Shown here piece by piece: positions 34,664 to 43,810 of a stretch of DNA of 64,000 nt (position 1 is the first letter of the stretch; each line of letters starts with the position of its first letter). Source of the stretch: Mycobacterium sp. Marseille-P9652 (lineage in GTDB: Bacteria; Actinomycetota; Actinomycetes; Mycobacteriales; Mycobacteriaceae); the NCBI RefSeq assembly GCF_902652685.1, contig NZ_CACRUY010000012.1, positions 1-64,000 of the forward strand, written 5' to 3'. The notes beneath the pieces were generated by a model. That model saw only the letters and a list, made by a program, of their open reading frames with translations, did no database searches and was not told the origin of the DNA. Made by a program: the position numbers and the translations under genes.

Positions 34664-35650
34664 TCAGGCCGAGGCGCTGCGCGAGACGTGCTGCGGATCG
34701 TGGGGGAAGTAGTGCTCCCAACTGATGGTGGGCTCCCCGTTCCATCGATAGGCGACCAGCGGCCCCTTCGCGGCGGCGCTGAAGTCCACACAGGCCGTGT
34801 AGGTCGTCCAGTCCTCCCGATGGTTCTCCCAGGAGCGCCAATAGTGCCCGTAGAACAGCGGCACCGGATCGGTGTACACGTAGGTACGCCCCTCGCCGGG
34901 GTCGATCTCCAGCGCGGGCAGTTCCGGATAGGGTTCTCCGGCCTCGGTGACGGCGCCACGCACATCGGCCAGGTCCCGCAGCGTGGCCGCATCCGGATCC
35001 CACCACCGGACCCGGGCCTCTTGGCGGCGGTGGGCCTCCTTGTCCAGATACGGCGGCTGCCCATAGCGGGTGAGGCTGAGCTCGGGGCCCTTCAGCAAAA
35101 CCTCCACCGCCCGGTAGAGATCGGTTCCCTTCCGCGCCGCGTCGACCAGGTGCTCGCCGGTCAAACGGTTGCCGCCGCAGGCGGCTTCCACCACGCGCAT
35201 TGAGTCGGTGTGCCAGCAGGCGTGCACCGCACGCACATGGCCAAGATCCAGCCAAAGCGGAAGCGTGAGAAACCATTCCAGGTAGTACGCCTGCTCCGCA
35301 GGATCCAGCTGAGTCAGAAACGCCCGATGCTGCTTATTGTTCTTCTCAGTGTGGCGCCGCATGAACTCACCGGGATGGTCCGGATCCGGGATCGCGTACG
35401 CGATCGCGTTGAACTCGTGGTTGCCCATCACGACATCGGCGCTGCCACAATCGACCATCGCCTCCACCAGCTGAAGAACCTCGCGCTGCTCGGCCCCTCG
35501 ATCGATGAGGTCGCCCACGAACAGCGCGCGACGCTGCGGGTGTCGATACGCGCCACTGCCCGGATCGACGGTGTAGCCCAAGCGCTCCAAGAGCTGGCGC
35601 AGCGGCGACGCGCAACCGTGCACGTCGCCGATGATGTCCAATCCCTCCAT
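34664..35650 (-). CDS. Calcineurin-like metallophosphoesterase
   Basis: A 328-residue protein with the three metal motifs GDVHG, VGDLIDRG and MGNHEF near the N-terminus (residues ~7-80), then a His in VHACWH. This resembles PrpE/ApaH-type bis-nucleotidyl or protein phosphatases. The ATG at 35650 directly precedes the first metal motif; the 10-residue longer GTG start is less likely. Function cannot be narrowed. Confidence 0.85.
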   Translation of the reverse strand: MEGLDIIGDVHGCASPLRQLLERLGYTVDPGSGAYRHPQRRALFVGDLIDRGAEQREVLQLVEAMVDCGSADVVMGNHEFNAIAYAIPDPDHPGEFMRRHTEKNNKQHRAFLTQLDPAEQAYYLEWFLTLPLWLDLGHVRAVHACWHTDSMRVVEAACGGNRLTGEHLVDAARKGTDLYRAVEVLLKGPELSLTRYGQPPYLDKEAHRRQEARVRWWDPDAATLRDLADVRGAVTEAGEPYPELPALEIDPGEGRTYVYTDPVPLFYGHYWRSWENHREDWTTYTACVDFSAAAKGPLVAYRWNGEPTISWEHYFPHDPQHVSRSASA

Positions 35651-35896
35651 TACCGCTACGCCTACCCCTCCTCGGGTCACGGGTAAACACCGGCTTCGAC
35701 GCCGACCGGCGCCGTCCCCGGATTTTGTCGGCGCCCGCTGCTAACCTGGTCACAGCTCACGAGCGGACGGCTGTTCGGGTACCTGGCCTGCCGTCCCGGC
35801 AACCGCGCCCCACCGCACGGTGCCCCTGGGGAAGAGCCGGCACGCAACGCGTGCAAGCGGTGGACGCCGAGGGCGGCGTCGCCAGTAAGGCGAGCA

Positions 35897-36484
35897 ATGA
35901 CCAAACCAGAGTTGAGTCCCGCCGATGCGGCGCTACGCGCACGCATCACCGAGTTGTCGGTGCACATCCCCTGCGGCGGCTTGCGCGGACCGGTACCGAG
36001 CGAGGGCCGGTGGCAGTCATGCCCCGACGAGGACACCCCGCAGCTCTGGAAAGGCTACGACGTCTCCCGCGCGCATGACTTATGCCTGGTCTGCGCCCGC
36101 GGAATAGCGGGAGGAAAGTCCCGGTGGTCCTGGCTGGCATGCGACGACTGCCGCGCCATCAACGCGGCGCTGGAACGGACGTGGGGCGTCCGGCCGTTGG
36201 CGCTTGGACGGCACAGCCTGATGAACGGCATTGGCATCCGCGGAGGCGCACCACCCGAGGACGTCGAGCGCGGCGCCGACCAGTTGGTTGCGTTCGCCAG
36301 AAGCGTTGCAGCGCTGCATAATTGGCACCATCAGGAGTATCGGCGCTTGGCCGACACATTCGATCCCCTCGCCGATATCCCGCTGCGGACCTGGCAGCAG
36401 CAATGGCCGCCGAGCCGAGAGGCCTCCGCCGACGCCATCTCACGCCTGCTCGGTCGCGAGCTGCCGCCGCATCTGCGGACGTGA
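35897..36484 (+). CDS. Unknown protein with zinc-ribbon-like cysteine pairs
   Basis: A 195-residue protein of no recognised family. Residues ~60-90 contain two CxxC pairs (LCLVCARG and LACDDCRA), spaced like a zinc knuckle, and a further Cys-Pro region (RWQSCPDEDTPQLW) precedes them. The C-terminal half is helical and ends RLLGRELPPHLRT. It may be a DNA- or RNA-binding protein. It starts at an ATG; the following PhyH gene begins 85 bases downstream. Confidence 0.6.
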   Translation: MTKPELSPADAALRARITELSVHIPCGGLRGPVPSEGRWQSCPDEDTPQLWKGYDVSRAHDLCLVCARGIAGGKSRWSWLACDDCRAINAALERTWGVRPLALGRHSLMNGIGIRGGAPPEDVERGADQLVAFARSVAALHNWHHQEYRRLADTFDPLADIPLRTWQQQWPPSREASADAISRLLGRELPPHLRT

Positions 36485-36569
36485 CGGTTGTTGTCTTTCG
36501 ACGCACGCCGAGTCGGACACGACGCGCGCAGGCTTGACCGACGGAGCTCCGGGGTCCAGTGTCGGTGAG

Positions 36570-37433
36570 ATGAGCGTCGACGACGACCCCGTCACGACCT
36601 TGGACGACCTCAAAGGCGATCTGGCGCGGCGGCACAAGTGGACACCGAGCGGCGGCGCTTCGGTGGCACCCGAACTGGTCGACGCCGACATGGCGGCCCT
36701 CGACCGCGACGGCTACCTCATCTGGGAGAACCTGCTCACGGCCGACGAGTGCAGGCAGATACGCGATATCGTCCTCCCGCTGCTGGGGCACACCGGACGC
36801 AACTCCTTCGAGGGACGGCGCACCCAGCGCATCTACAGCGTGCTGAGCAGGACCCGCGTCTGCGACCGGCTCGTCGACCACCCCCGGGTGCTCGCGGTGC
36901 TCGACCGGCTGCTGATGCCCAATTATCTCCTCTCGGCGTTGCAGGCCATCAACATCCAGCCCGGCGAGGCCGCGCAACTGCCCCACCACGACGACGGCTT
37001 CTACCCCATCCCGCGACCCCGTGCGCCCCTGGCCGCCGCGACCATCTGGGCGATCGACGACTTCACGGCCGACAACGGCGCCACCGTGGTACTGCCGGGC
37101 AGCCACCGGTGGGGCCGGCGCCCGCCCGGGCCGGACGACCCCGCCCTGCCCGTGGTGATGCCCGCCGGGTCGTGCCTGTTCTTCGTCGGCACCCTGTGGC
37201 ATGGCGGCGGCGCCAACACGACCGATCGCGCCCGGCTGGCCGTCACCGCTCAGTACTGCCAACCGTGGCTGCGGCCGATGGAAGCGTTCACCCTCTCGGT
37301 CCCCCGCGACGTCGCCCGCGATCTGTCCCCGGACATTCAACGGATGATCGGCTACAGCATCCATCCGCCGTTCGTCGGCGCGGTCGACGGCCTGCACCCG
37401 CTGCGGCTGCTGGGCGAACCTGGACGAAGCTAG
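36570..37433 (+). CDS. Phytanoyl-CoA dioxygenase (PhyH) family protein
   Basis: A 287-residue Fe(II)/2-oxoglutarate oxygenase: metal His and Asp in PHHDDGFYP, distal His in FVGTLWHGGGA and the 2-oxoglutarate Arg in TTDRARLAVT. Such enzymes hydroxylate lipids or secondary metabolites. The ATG at 36570 fits the family's length; the open frame extends upstream into the previous gene without support. Its stop overlaps the stop of the convergent acyltransferase. Confidence 0.85.
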   Translation: MSVDDDPVTTLDDLKGDLARRHKWTPSGGASVAPELVDADMAALDRDGYLIWENLLTADECRQIRDIVLPLLGHTGRNSFEGRRTQRIYSVLSRTRVCDRLVDHPRVLAVLDRLLMPNYLLSALQAINIQPGEAAQLPHHDDGFYPIPRPRAPLAAATIWAIDDFTADNGATVVLPGSHRWGRRPPGPDDPALPVVMPAGSCLFFVGTLWHGGGANTTDRARLAVTAQYCQPWLRPMEAFTLSVPRDVARDLSPDIQRMIGYSIHPPFVGAVDGLHPLRLLGEPGRS

Positions 37434-38236
37434 CCCAGTATCGGAAAGTGCCGCTGGGACGCCAGCTTCTTGAGCCCCCGCTGCATGACCCAACGCACAT
37501 GCGCGTCAAGCCTTTTGACATCGGACTCGATGCCGACCCGGTCGAGATGGATCGGCTCCAGCACCTCGGTGACGATCTTGGTGGGCAGCGGCATGTTCAT
37601 CGGCGCGAGGACGCTCAGCCCGAACGGAAAGCCGAAGGTGATGGGCAGGATGTTGGTCCGGAAGAATTTGCGCTCGAACTTGGTGAGCCGCAGCAGGCGC
37701 GACAACCACTGGCCGCGGCTCAGGAAGAGCTGGCTTTCCTGCCCGCCAATGGACACCGCCGGAACGATCGGAACCCCGGCCTCCTGCGCCGTGGTGATGT
37801 AACCGGTCCGGCCGTCGAAGTCGACCACGGTCTCGGCCAGGGTGGGCCGGTAGACGTCGAAATCGCCTCCGGGGAAGACCAATACGACGCCACCGGCGTC
37901 CAGCGCCTTGGCGGCGTTTTCGCGCGTCGCACGGATCACCCCGGTGCGCCGGAAGAAGTCCGCCGCCGGCCCGGCGAAGATCGTGTCGAACGCCAGCGCG
38001 TAGAGCGGACGGTCGTAGCCGTACGTGTCGTAGTAGTCGACCGCGAACACCGACAGGTCGAAGGTGAGCATGCCGCCGGAGTGGTTCGCCACCACCAGGG
38101 ACGGTCCCTCCGGGAGTCTGTCGAGGCCCCGCACCTCGGAACGGAAGTAGCGCTTGACGATCGGCCGGGTCAGGCCGACGATGTGCTCGGTCGTGCCCCG
38201 GTCCCACTTGTCGACGTCGGTGTCGATAACGCTCAT
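37430..38236 (-). CDS. PlsC/DGAT2-like acyltransferase
   Basis: A 268-residue lipid acyltransferase. The catalytic His motif is NHSGGMLTFD, then ATRENAAKALDAG and VFPGGDFDVYRP, a variant of the FPEG block seen in DGAT2-like enzymes. Longer spacing between His and Asp than the usual HX4D suggests a branch distinct from glycerol-phosphate acyltransferases. Acyl transfer to a glycerolipid or other lipid at the membrane is likely. The ATG at 38236 was chosen; the open frame upstream has no similarity. Confidence 0.8.
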   Translation of the reverse strand: MSVIDTDVDKWDRGTTEHIVGLTRPIVKRYFRSEVRGLDRLPEGPSLVVANHSGGMLTFDLSVFAVDYYDTYGYDRPLYALAFDTIFAGPAADFFRRTGVIRATRENAAKALDAGGVVLVFPGGDFDVYRPTLAETVVDFDGRTGYITTAQEAGVPIVPAVSIGGQESQLFLSRGQWLSRLLRLTKFERKFFRTNILPITFGFPFGLSVLAPMNMPLPTKIVTEVLEPIHLDRVGIESDVKRLDAHVRWVMQRGLKKLASQRHFPILG

Positions 38237-38362
38237 GCTCTTTCCTGACTCACCAAGAATTGCGCTGATGCTATGACGCCCCGAAAAGGCAGCGTTAGGG
38301 ACTTTTGTCATCGCGGCACGCGAACGGCTCAATCGGGCCGGCGCGTGCGAAGATGACCCTTC

Positions 38363-39742
38363 ATGAGCGACATGACGACGCGATTCGCGGACATCGTCGG
38401 GGCCCACAACCTCCTGACCGGCGACGCCATCCCCGATGACTACGGCCACGACGAGGAGCTGACGCAGCCGCACCAGAAACCGGCCTACGTCGCCAAACCG
38501 GCCACCGCCGAAGAGGTCGCGCACCTGCTGGAGGCCGCGTCCGAGGACGGGACACCGGTGACCGCCCGCGGATCGGGCACCGGCCTGTCCGGGGCCGCGA
38601 TCCCACGCCACGACGGCCTGCTCATTTCGTTCGAGCGGATGAACGCCGTCCTCGAGGTAGACACCGTCAACCAGGTCGCCATCGTCCAGCCCGGCATCAC
38701 GCTGCACGAGTTGGACGCCGCCACAGCCGAATCCGGTCTCCGCTACATGGTCCACCCGGGTGAGCTGTCGTCCAGCGTCGGCGGCAACGTCGGCACCAAC
38801 GCCGGCGGCATGCGCGCGGTCAAGTACGGCATCGCCCGCCACAACGTGCTCGGCCTGCAGGCCGCGCTGCCCACCGGCGAGATCATCCGCACCGGCGGCC
38901 GGATCGCCAAGGTCTCCACCGGCTACGACCTCACCCAGCTCATCGTCGGGTCCGAGGGCACGCTGGCCCTAGCCACCGAGGTGATCGTCAAGCTGCACCC
39001 GCGCCTCGACCACAGCGCCACCGTGCTCGCCCCGTTCGCCGACTTCGACCAGGTCATGGGCGCGGTGCCGAAGGTTCTGGCCAGCGGGCTCGGGCCCTAC
39101 ATCCTCGAGTACATCGACAACCTGACGATGGCCGCGCTGATCCACACCCAGAATCTCGAACTCGGCATCCCGGACGGCATCCGCGACAGCTGCCAGGCGT
39201 ATCTCGTTGTCGCCCTGGAGAATCGCACCGCGCAACGGCTCGACGAGGACGTCGAGCGCGCCGGCGAGCTGCTGGCCGAACTCGGCGCCGAAGACGCCTA
39301 CGTCCTCGAGGGCGGCTCGGCGCGCAAGCTCATCGAGGCCCGGGAGAAGGCGTTCTGGACGGCCAAGGCGATCGGCGCCGACGACATCATCGACACCGTC
39401 GTACCCCGCAGCGCGATGCCGAAATTCCTCGGCGCCGCGGCGGCGCTGGCGGCGCGGGCGGGCGGCGCGGCCGCCGGCTGCGGGCACGCCGGCGACGGCA
39501 ACGTGCACCTGGCCATCCTGTGCAAGGACCCGGACAAGCGCAAGAAGCTGATGCACGACATCTTCGCGCTTGCAATGGAACTGGGCGGCGCGATCTCCGG
39601 CGAGCACGGCCTCGGCCGCGCCAAGACCCCGTACTTCCTCAAGCTCGAAGACCCGGCCAAGGTCGCGCTCATGCACCGCATCAAGCGCAGCTTCGACCCC
39701 GCGGGCATCCTCAACCCCGACGTTCTGTTCGCCGAACCCTAA
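38363..39742 (+). CDS. FAD-linked oxidoreductase (GlcD / D-lactate dehydrogenase type)
   Basis: A 459-residue flavoprotein of the VAO family: FAD-binding PVTARGSGTGLSG, SVGGNVGTNAGG and GYDLTQLIVGSEGTL, then a C-terminal AGCGHAGDGNVH and ISGEHGLGRAKTPY typical of glycolate/D-lactate dehydrogenases. From memory it matches Rv2280 in length and order. It is probably a respiratory-chain-linked oxidation of a 2-hydroxy acid. The stop overlaps that of the convergent kinase. Confidence 0.88.
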   Translation: MSDMTTRFADIVGAHNLLTGDAIPDDYGHDEELTQPHQKPAYVAKPATAEEVAHLLEAASEDGTPVTARGSGTGLSGAAIPRHDGLLISFERMNAVLEVDTVNQVAIVQPGITLHELDAATAESGLRYMVHPGELSSSVGGNVGTNAGGMRAVKYGIARHNVLGLQAALPTGEIIRTGGRIAKVSTGYDLTQLIVGSEGTLALATEVIVKLHPRLDHSATVLAPFADFDQVMGAVPKVLASGLGPYILEYIDNLTMAALIHTQNLELGIPDGIRDSCQAYLVVALENRTAQRLDEDVERAGELLAELGAEDAYVLEGGSARKLIEAREKAFWTAKAIGADDIIDTVVPRSAMPKFLGAAAALAARAGGAAAGCGHAGDGNVHLAILCKDPDKRKKLMHDIFALAMELGGAISGEHGLGRAKTPYFLKLEDPAKVALMHRIKRSFDPAGILNPDVLFAEP

Positions 39743-41190
39743 GTCGCCGAAGCGTATTGCAGCGCCGGCTCCGACGAGTCGACGTGGCCGTTGCTGATGA
39801 TCCGCAGCCGATCCGGGCGCACCTCGTAGCGGACGCCGTCGCCTGGATTGGTCGCGTCGAATCCGTCGCCACTGCGCACCGCGTTGGGAACTTCGATGTG
39901 GGCGCCGTCCCTGATCCGCTCGCCGCGGTAGTAAAAGCTCCCCGGGCTCGTTTGGCATATCACCGCGAGCGACTGCGCCGTCCGGATCACGGCGGCCGGC
40001 GGGTTGCCGGGATCGCAGCGTGCGGTGTGCCCTATGAAACCGAGCCCGTCGGCGCCCGAGACGGCCTGCGACAACGTCGGCGTCGCGCTACCCGACGGGA
40101 CGGGGGCCGCAGCAGACGTCGACGGCGATGAGCCGCCGTGATTCCCGAATAGCATCGCCATCGCCGCGATGACCGCCGCCACGACCAGCACGAGGGCCCC
40201 CGCGACCGCCAGGGTCTTCAGGACACGGCCGTCGGGCACGGGCGACGGCCGCCCCTGCGGCGCGGGCGGGTAGGGACTCACCCCGGTGCCGTCCGGGGTC
40301 GGGTACTTCTCCATGAACGGCCGGGTCCCGGATCGCGGAGGCGGCGGCGGGAGCGCCGCGGCCGCCGCGCTGGCCGCCCTGGCGAGGTCGCCCGCGGTCG
40401 GGAACCGCGCCGCGGGCTGTTTGGCCATCCCCTGCGCGATGACGTCGTCGAAGTCGCGGTCGACGCCACGGCGCATGATGCTCGGCCGCGGCGGCGGCGA
40501 GTACAGGTGCGAGCTCATCACCTGCGGCGCGGCCGCCTGCTCGAAGGGCGGCGTGCCAGCGAGGCACTCGTAAAGGACGCAGGCCAGCGAGTAAACGTCG
40601 GTCCACGGGCCCACCCGGCCGTTGCTGAAGCGTTCGGGCGCCATGTAGTCGCACGAGCCGATGATCGACCCGCTCGCGGTCAGGCTCGGATCGCTTTCGA
40701 CGTGGGCGATGCCAAAGTCCACCAGGTACGCGAAGTCGTCGGCCGTGAGCAGCACGTTTTCGGGCTTGACGTCGCGGTGCACCAGGCCGTCGGCGTGTGC
40801 GGCGTCCAGCGCGGACGCCACCTGCCCGACGATCGCCGCCGCCCGCTTCGGTTCCAGCGGACCTTGCACCGCCAGCAGTTCTTTCAGGCTGCGGCCGTCG
40901 ACCAGGCGCATGTCGATGAAGAGCACGCCGTCGATCTCGCCGAAGTCGTGCACCGGGATGACGTGGGGTTCCTGCAGCCGCGCCGCCAGGTGCGATTCGC
41001 GGCGGAAGCGTTCCCGGAAGGTCGGGTCCACGGCGAACTGGCGGCGCAGCAGCTTGAGCGCCACCATCCGGCCCTTGCGGGTGTCGTAGGCCCGGTAGAC
41101 CTCGCCCATTCCGCCCGCGCCGAGCAGCGACCGCAGTTCGTACGGCCCGAATTGGGTAGCGAGGCGCGAGCCGCGCCGCGGCGATGACAC
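39739..41190 (-). CDS. Serine/threonine protein kinase (Pkn family) with extracellular sensor domain
   Basis: A 483-residue receptor-like kinase: glycine loop LLGAGGMGEVYRA, Lys in ALKLL, catalytic HRDVKPEN, activation DFGIAHV and SIIGSCDYMAPERF. Then an Ala/Pro-rich juxtamembrane linker, a membrane helix (VAGALVLVVAAVIAAMAM, ~350-367), and a ~115-residue extracellular domain with two Cys, probably a sensor. Starts at GTG 41190, taken because it directly precedes the kinase fold. Confidence 0.88.
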   Translation of the reverse strand: MSSPRRGSRLATQFGPYELRSLLGAGGMGEVYRAYDTRKGRMVALKLLRRQFAVDPTFRERFRRESHLAARLQEPHVIPVHDFGEIDGVLFIDMRLVDGRSLKELLAVQGPLEPKRAAAIVGQVASALDAAHADGLVHRDVKPENVLLTADDFAYLVDFGIAHVESDPSLTASGSIIGSCDYMAPERFSNGRVGPWTDVYSLACVLYECLAGTPPFEQAAAPQVMSSHLYSPPPRPSIMRRGVDRDFDDVIAQGMAKQPAARFPTAGDLARAASAAAAALPPPPPRSGTRPFMEKYPTPDGTGVSPYPPAPQGRPSPVPDGRVLKTLAVAGALVLVVAAVIAAMAMLFGNHGGSSPSTSAAAPVPSGSATPTLSQAVSGADGLGFIGHTARCDPGNPPAAVIRTAQSLAVICQTSPGSFYYRGERIRDGAHIEVPNAVRSGDGFDATNPGDGVRYEVRPDRLRIISNGHVDSSEPALQYASAT

Positions 41191-41272
41191 GTGATGATCC
41201 TTCCGACTAAAGAGACTCCCCGAGGGTTCCCACCCGGGGCCCGCGGGTAACGCGGCGAAGTACTGTTCGGGC

Positions 41273-42289
41273 ATGCACGTCGACGCGATGACGGTCCCGC
41301 AACCCCTTACCAGGGTCGGTGACCTGGCCCGACGCACCCAGTCGGCGGGGTTCTCGGGCCTGCTGTTCACCGAGACCGGGCGCACCGCCTACCTCAACGC
41401 CGCCGTCGCGTCGCAGGCCGCCCCCGGCCTCGAGCTGTCCACCGGCGTGGCGGTCGCCTTCCCGCGCAGCCCGTTCGTCACCGCGGCGACGGCGTGGGAA
41501 CTGCAGGAGGCCACCGGCGGGAACTTCCGCCTCGGCCTGGGCACCCAGGTCCGCACCCACGTGGTGCGCCGTTACGGCATGCCCTTCGAACGGCCCGGCC
41601 CGCGGCTGCGCGACTACGTCCGCGCGGTCAAGGCGTGCTTCGCGGCGTTCCGCACGGGCAAGCTGGACCACCACGGCGAGTTCTACGACCTCGACTTCAT
41701 CACCCCGCAGTGGAGCGCGGGACCCATCGACGCGCCCGACCCGAAAGTCGATGTGGCGGCGGTCAATCCGTGGATGCTTCGGATGGCCGGCGAGGTGGCC
41801 GACGGCGTGCACGTCCACCCGATCGGCGAGGTCGGCTACCTCCGGCGCCACGTCCTGCCCAACGTCGCCGAGGGCGCCGCCAAGGCGGGACGGTCGCCGT
41901 CGGACATCGCGGTGATCGTGCCGGCGCTGACGATCGTCGGCGACACCGATGCCGAGCGTGACGCGGAACGCGAGTCGGTGCGCGCCAGCATGGCGTTTTA
42001 CGGCAGCACCCCGAACTACGCGTTCATCTGGGACGAGGCCGGGTTCGAGGGCACCACCGCCCGCATCCGCGAGCGGCAGAAGGCCGGCGACTTCGCGGGC
42101 ATGGCGGCCCAGGTCACCGACGAGCACATCGCCGCGTTCGCCACCGAGTCGACGTGGGACGGGCTGGCCCAGGCGCTGTCGGAGAAGTACGACGGGATCG
42201 CCACGCGGCTGGTGTTGTACAACGCACTCGGCTCGCCGGAGCGCTTCGAGCGGTACGGCGAGGAGGTGGCGCGCCGGTTGCAGGGGTGA
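41273..42289 (+). CDS. LLM-class F420-dependent oxidoreductase
   Basis: A 338-residue TIM-barrel luciferase-like enzyme: GFSGLLFTETG, SPFVTAATAWELQEATGGNF and LGLGTQVRTHVVRRYGMPF are the F420/flavin-binding pattern of the TIGR03617 mycobacterial group. Substrate is unknown. It begins 82 bases from the divergent kinase. Confidence 0.87.
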   Translation: MHVDAMTVPQPLTRVGDLARRTQSAGFSGLLFTETGRTAYLNAAVASQAAPGLELSTGVAVAFPRSPFVTAATAWELQEATGGNFRLGLGTQVRTHVVRRYGMPFERPGPRLRDYVRAVKACFAAFRTGKLDHHGEFYDLDFITPQWSAGPIDAPDPKVDVAAVNPWMLRMAGEVADGVHVHPIGEVGYLRRHVLPNVAEGAAKAGRSPSDIAVIVPALTIVGDTDAERDAERESVRASMAFYGSTPNYAFIWDEAGFEGTTARIRERQKAGDFAGMAAQVTDEHIAAFATESTWDGLAQALSEKYDGIATRLVLYNALGSPERFERYGEEVARRLQG

Positions 42290-42356
42290 CAGGGGGCACA
42301 AAGGGTCTATCCCCCGGCAGAGGACGGAAGTGGCTGGTGTGACTCGAAACCGCACG

Positions 42357-42992
42357 TCACATACCAAAGTGGTTGCCCCGCACGGCTTCCACGGCCTCGG
42401 CGGGCCCGGTCACCGAAACCTCGGCCGCGTCCTGCCGGCCGAACAGATACAGCAGCAGCTCACCCGGCGCTCCGCTGATCAGAACCGCCGGTGAGCCGGG
42501 CCGGACCGGAAACCGCGAGTCCGTCCCGGCCCATTCCACTTCGAGGGCCGACCCGCCGAGCCGACGACTCAGAAACCGACCGCCGCGACACACGTTGCGC
42601 CACAACGCCGCATCCATCGCCGGGGAAAGCCGACGCGGCCCTAGCCCGTTGGCCCTGCGCAGATCCTCGTGGTGGACGAAGAACTCGTTGAGGTTCGCCA
42701 TTCCGCGCACCCACCCGAGGCGGAAGAAACCGGGGGGCGGCCCCGAACGGACCCGCGCGACGAGCCAGTCAAAGTCCCTGTCGGAAGCCAACTCGGCCCT
42801 GCGCCGCTCGGCGAACCGCCCGAACGGGCCGGGCAGGACGAGTGACGGACCGGCGAGCACGTCGCGCTCACGCAGGACGAGGTGGGCGGCGAGGTCACGC
42901 GCCGTCCAACCCGAGATCAGCGTCGGCACCGACGGGCCCATGCGCTCGAAGAGGTCGCACAGCTCACGGCGTTCCACGTCGTCCAATGACAC
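42357..42992 (-). CDS. TIGR03085-type DinB/maleylpyruvate isomerase-like protein
   Basis: A 211-residue helical bundle protein. The metal-site pattern is WTARDLAAHLVLRERD and NLNEFFVHHEDLRRAN, characteristic of the mycobacterial TIGR03085 group in the DinB/MDMPI superfamily. Enzymatic role (thiol-dependent transfer) is inferred. Starts at a GTG and is followed by the MPT64-like gene read in the same direction. Confidence 0.82.
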   Translation of the reverse strand: MSLDDVERRELCDLFERMGPSVPTLISGWTARDLAAHLVLRERDVLAGPSLVLPGPFGRFAERRRAELASDRDFDWLVARVRSGPPPGFFRLGWVRGMANLNEFFVHHEDLRRANGLGPRRLSPAMDAALWRNVCRGGRFLSRRLGGSALEVEWAGTDSRFPVRPGSPAVLISGAPGELLLYLFGRQDAAEVSVTGPAEAVEAVRGNHFGM

Positions 42993-42995
42993 CGT

Positions 42996-43649
42996 TCACA
43001 CCGCCAGCAGCGACGCCAACTCCGAGCGCGGCACCGAAACCCGTTGCGGCCCATTCACCGACGGCAACACCTGCGCCTGCGAGAAGTAGAAGACGATTGC
43101 GTCGTCGGTGATCCCGAAGTTCTGATACGCGTCGGCTCCGAGCGGGCCGAACGGCAGCGGTCCGAACTGGCGCTCGACAATCGGATTCAAGACGTCCAGC
43201 GGGCGCGCGCCCGGCTTGAACAGCGTGTCGAAGGTGATCGGCGCCCGCTTACCGAGGTCGTAGTTGAACGCCTTGTAGGACGTCACGGGGTGGGCCCCCA
43301 GGTCCTGGTTCATGTCCAGCACCAGGCTTCGCGTATTGGACACGTCGGAACCGAACGACCGGCCGGCCATGGTCAGCAGGTACGGCGGCCGGTCGTGCGG
43401 CGGGTACTGCCCCGCGTCGGCGACCCACTCGTCGCGCGTGTGCATCAGATAGTCGGCCACCGGCTGCTGGTCGGGGTAGTCCACCGGGAAACTCAGGTCG
43501 AGGGTGTAATTCGGCCCGGTGACATGGCCCCGGCAGATGTCCTCCGAATCAACCGTTCCGCCGAGGTCGGCGCACGCCGACTGCGCCCCTGCCGTCCCGC
43601 CGGCCAGGGCCCAGGCCGCCGCAAGCGCCACGCCGAGTAGCCGGATCAT
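42996..43649 (-). CDS. Secreted MPT64-family protein (RsiV/DUF3298 fold)
   Basis: A 217-residue secreted protein: signal peptide (LLGVALAAAWALAGGTAGAQ), then PNYTLDLSFPVDYPDQQPV, THPVTSYKAF-type motif (AHPVTSYKAFNYDL), PITFDTLFKPGARPL and YQNFGITDDAIVFYF, which align with MPT64 (Rv1980c) and TB22.2. Both are known secreted antigens of the RsiV-like fold. Two Cys near the N-terminus are kept. Function unknown. Confidence 0.85.
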   Translation of the reverse strand: MIRLLGVALAAAWALAGGTAGAQSACADLGGTVDSEDICRGHVTGPNYTLDLSFPVDYPDQQPVADYLMHTRDEWVADAGQYPPHDRPPYLLTMAGRSFGSDVSNTRSLVLDMNQDLGAHPVTSYKAFNYDLGKRAPITFDTLFKPGARPLDVLNPIVERQFGPLPFGPLGADAYQNFGITDDAIVFYFSQAQVLPSVNGPQRVSVPRSELASLLAV

Positions 43650-43810
43650 CGGCGCCGCTCACCTCGTCCCGGGGCGCATCGGGCGCCACCACGTGGCATC
43701 GCTGCAAGTCATCCCGAGTCCCTTCCGAAAAGGAACATACTGGGCGACCTGCCGCCCGGCTACTGATCCCAGCTGTTGGGCCAGGCAAAGGGCCGCAATA
43801 AGGTGGCCGC

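Noticed and set aside
35390-35405. 16-bp perfect palindrome GATCGCGTACGCGATC
   Set aside because: Lies inside the metallophosphoesterase coding frame (codons for AYAIPD-like residues); likely chance in GC-rich DNA.
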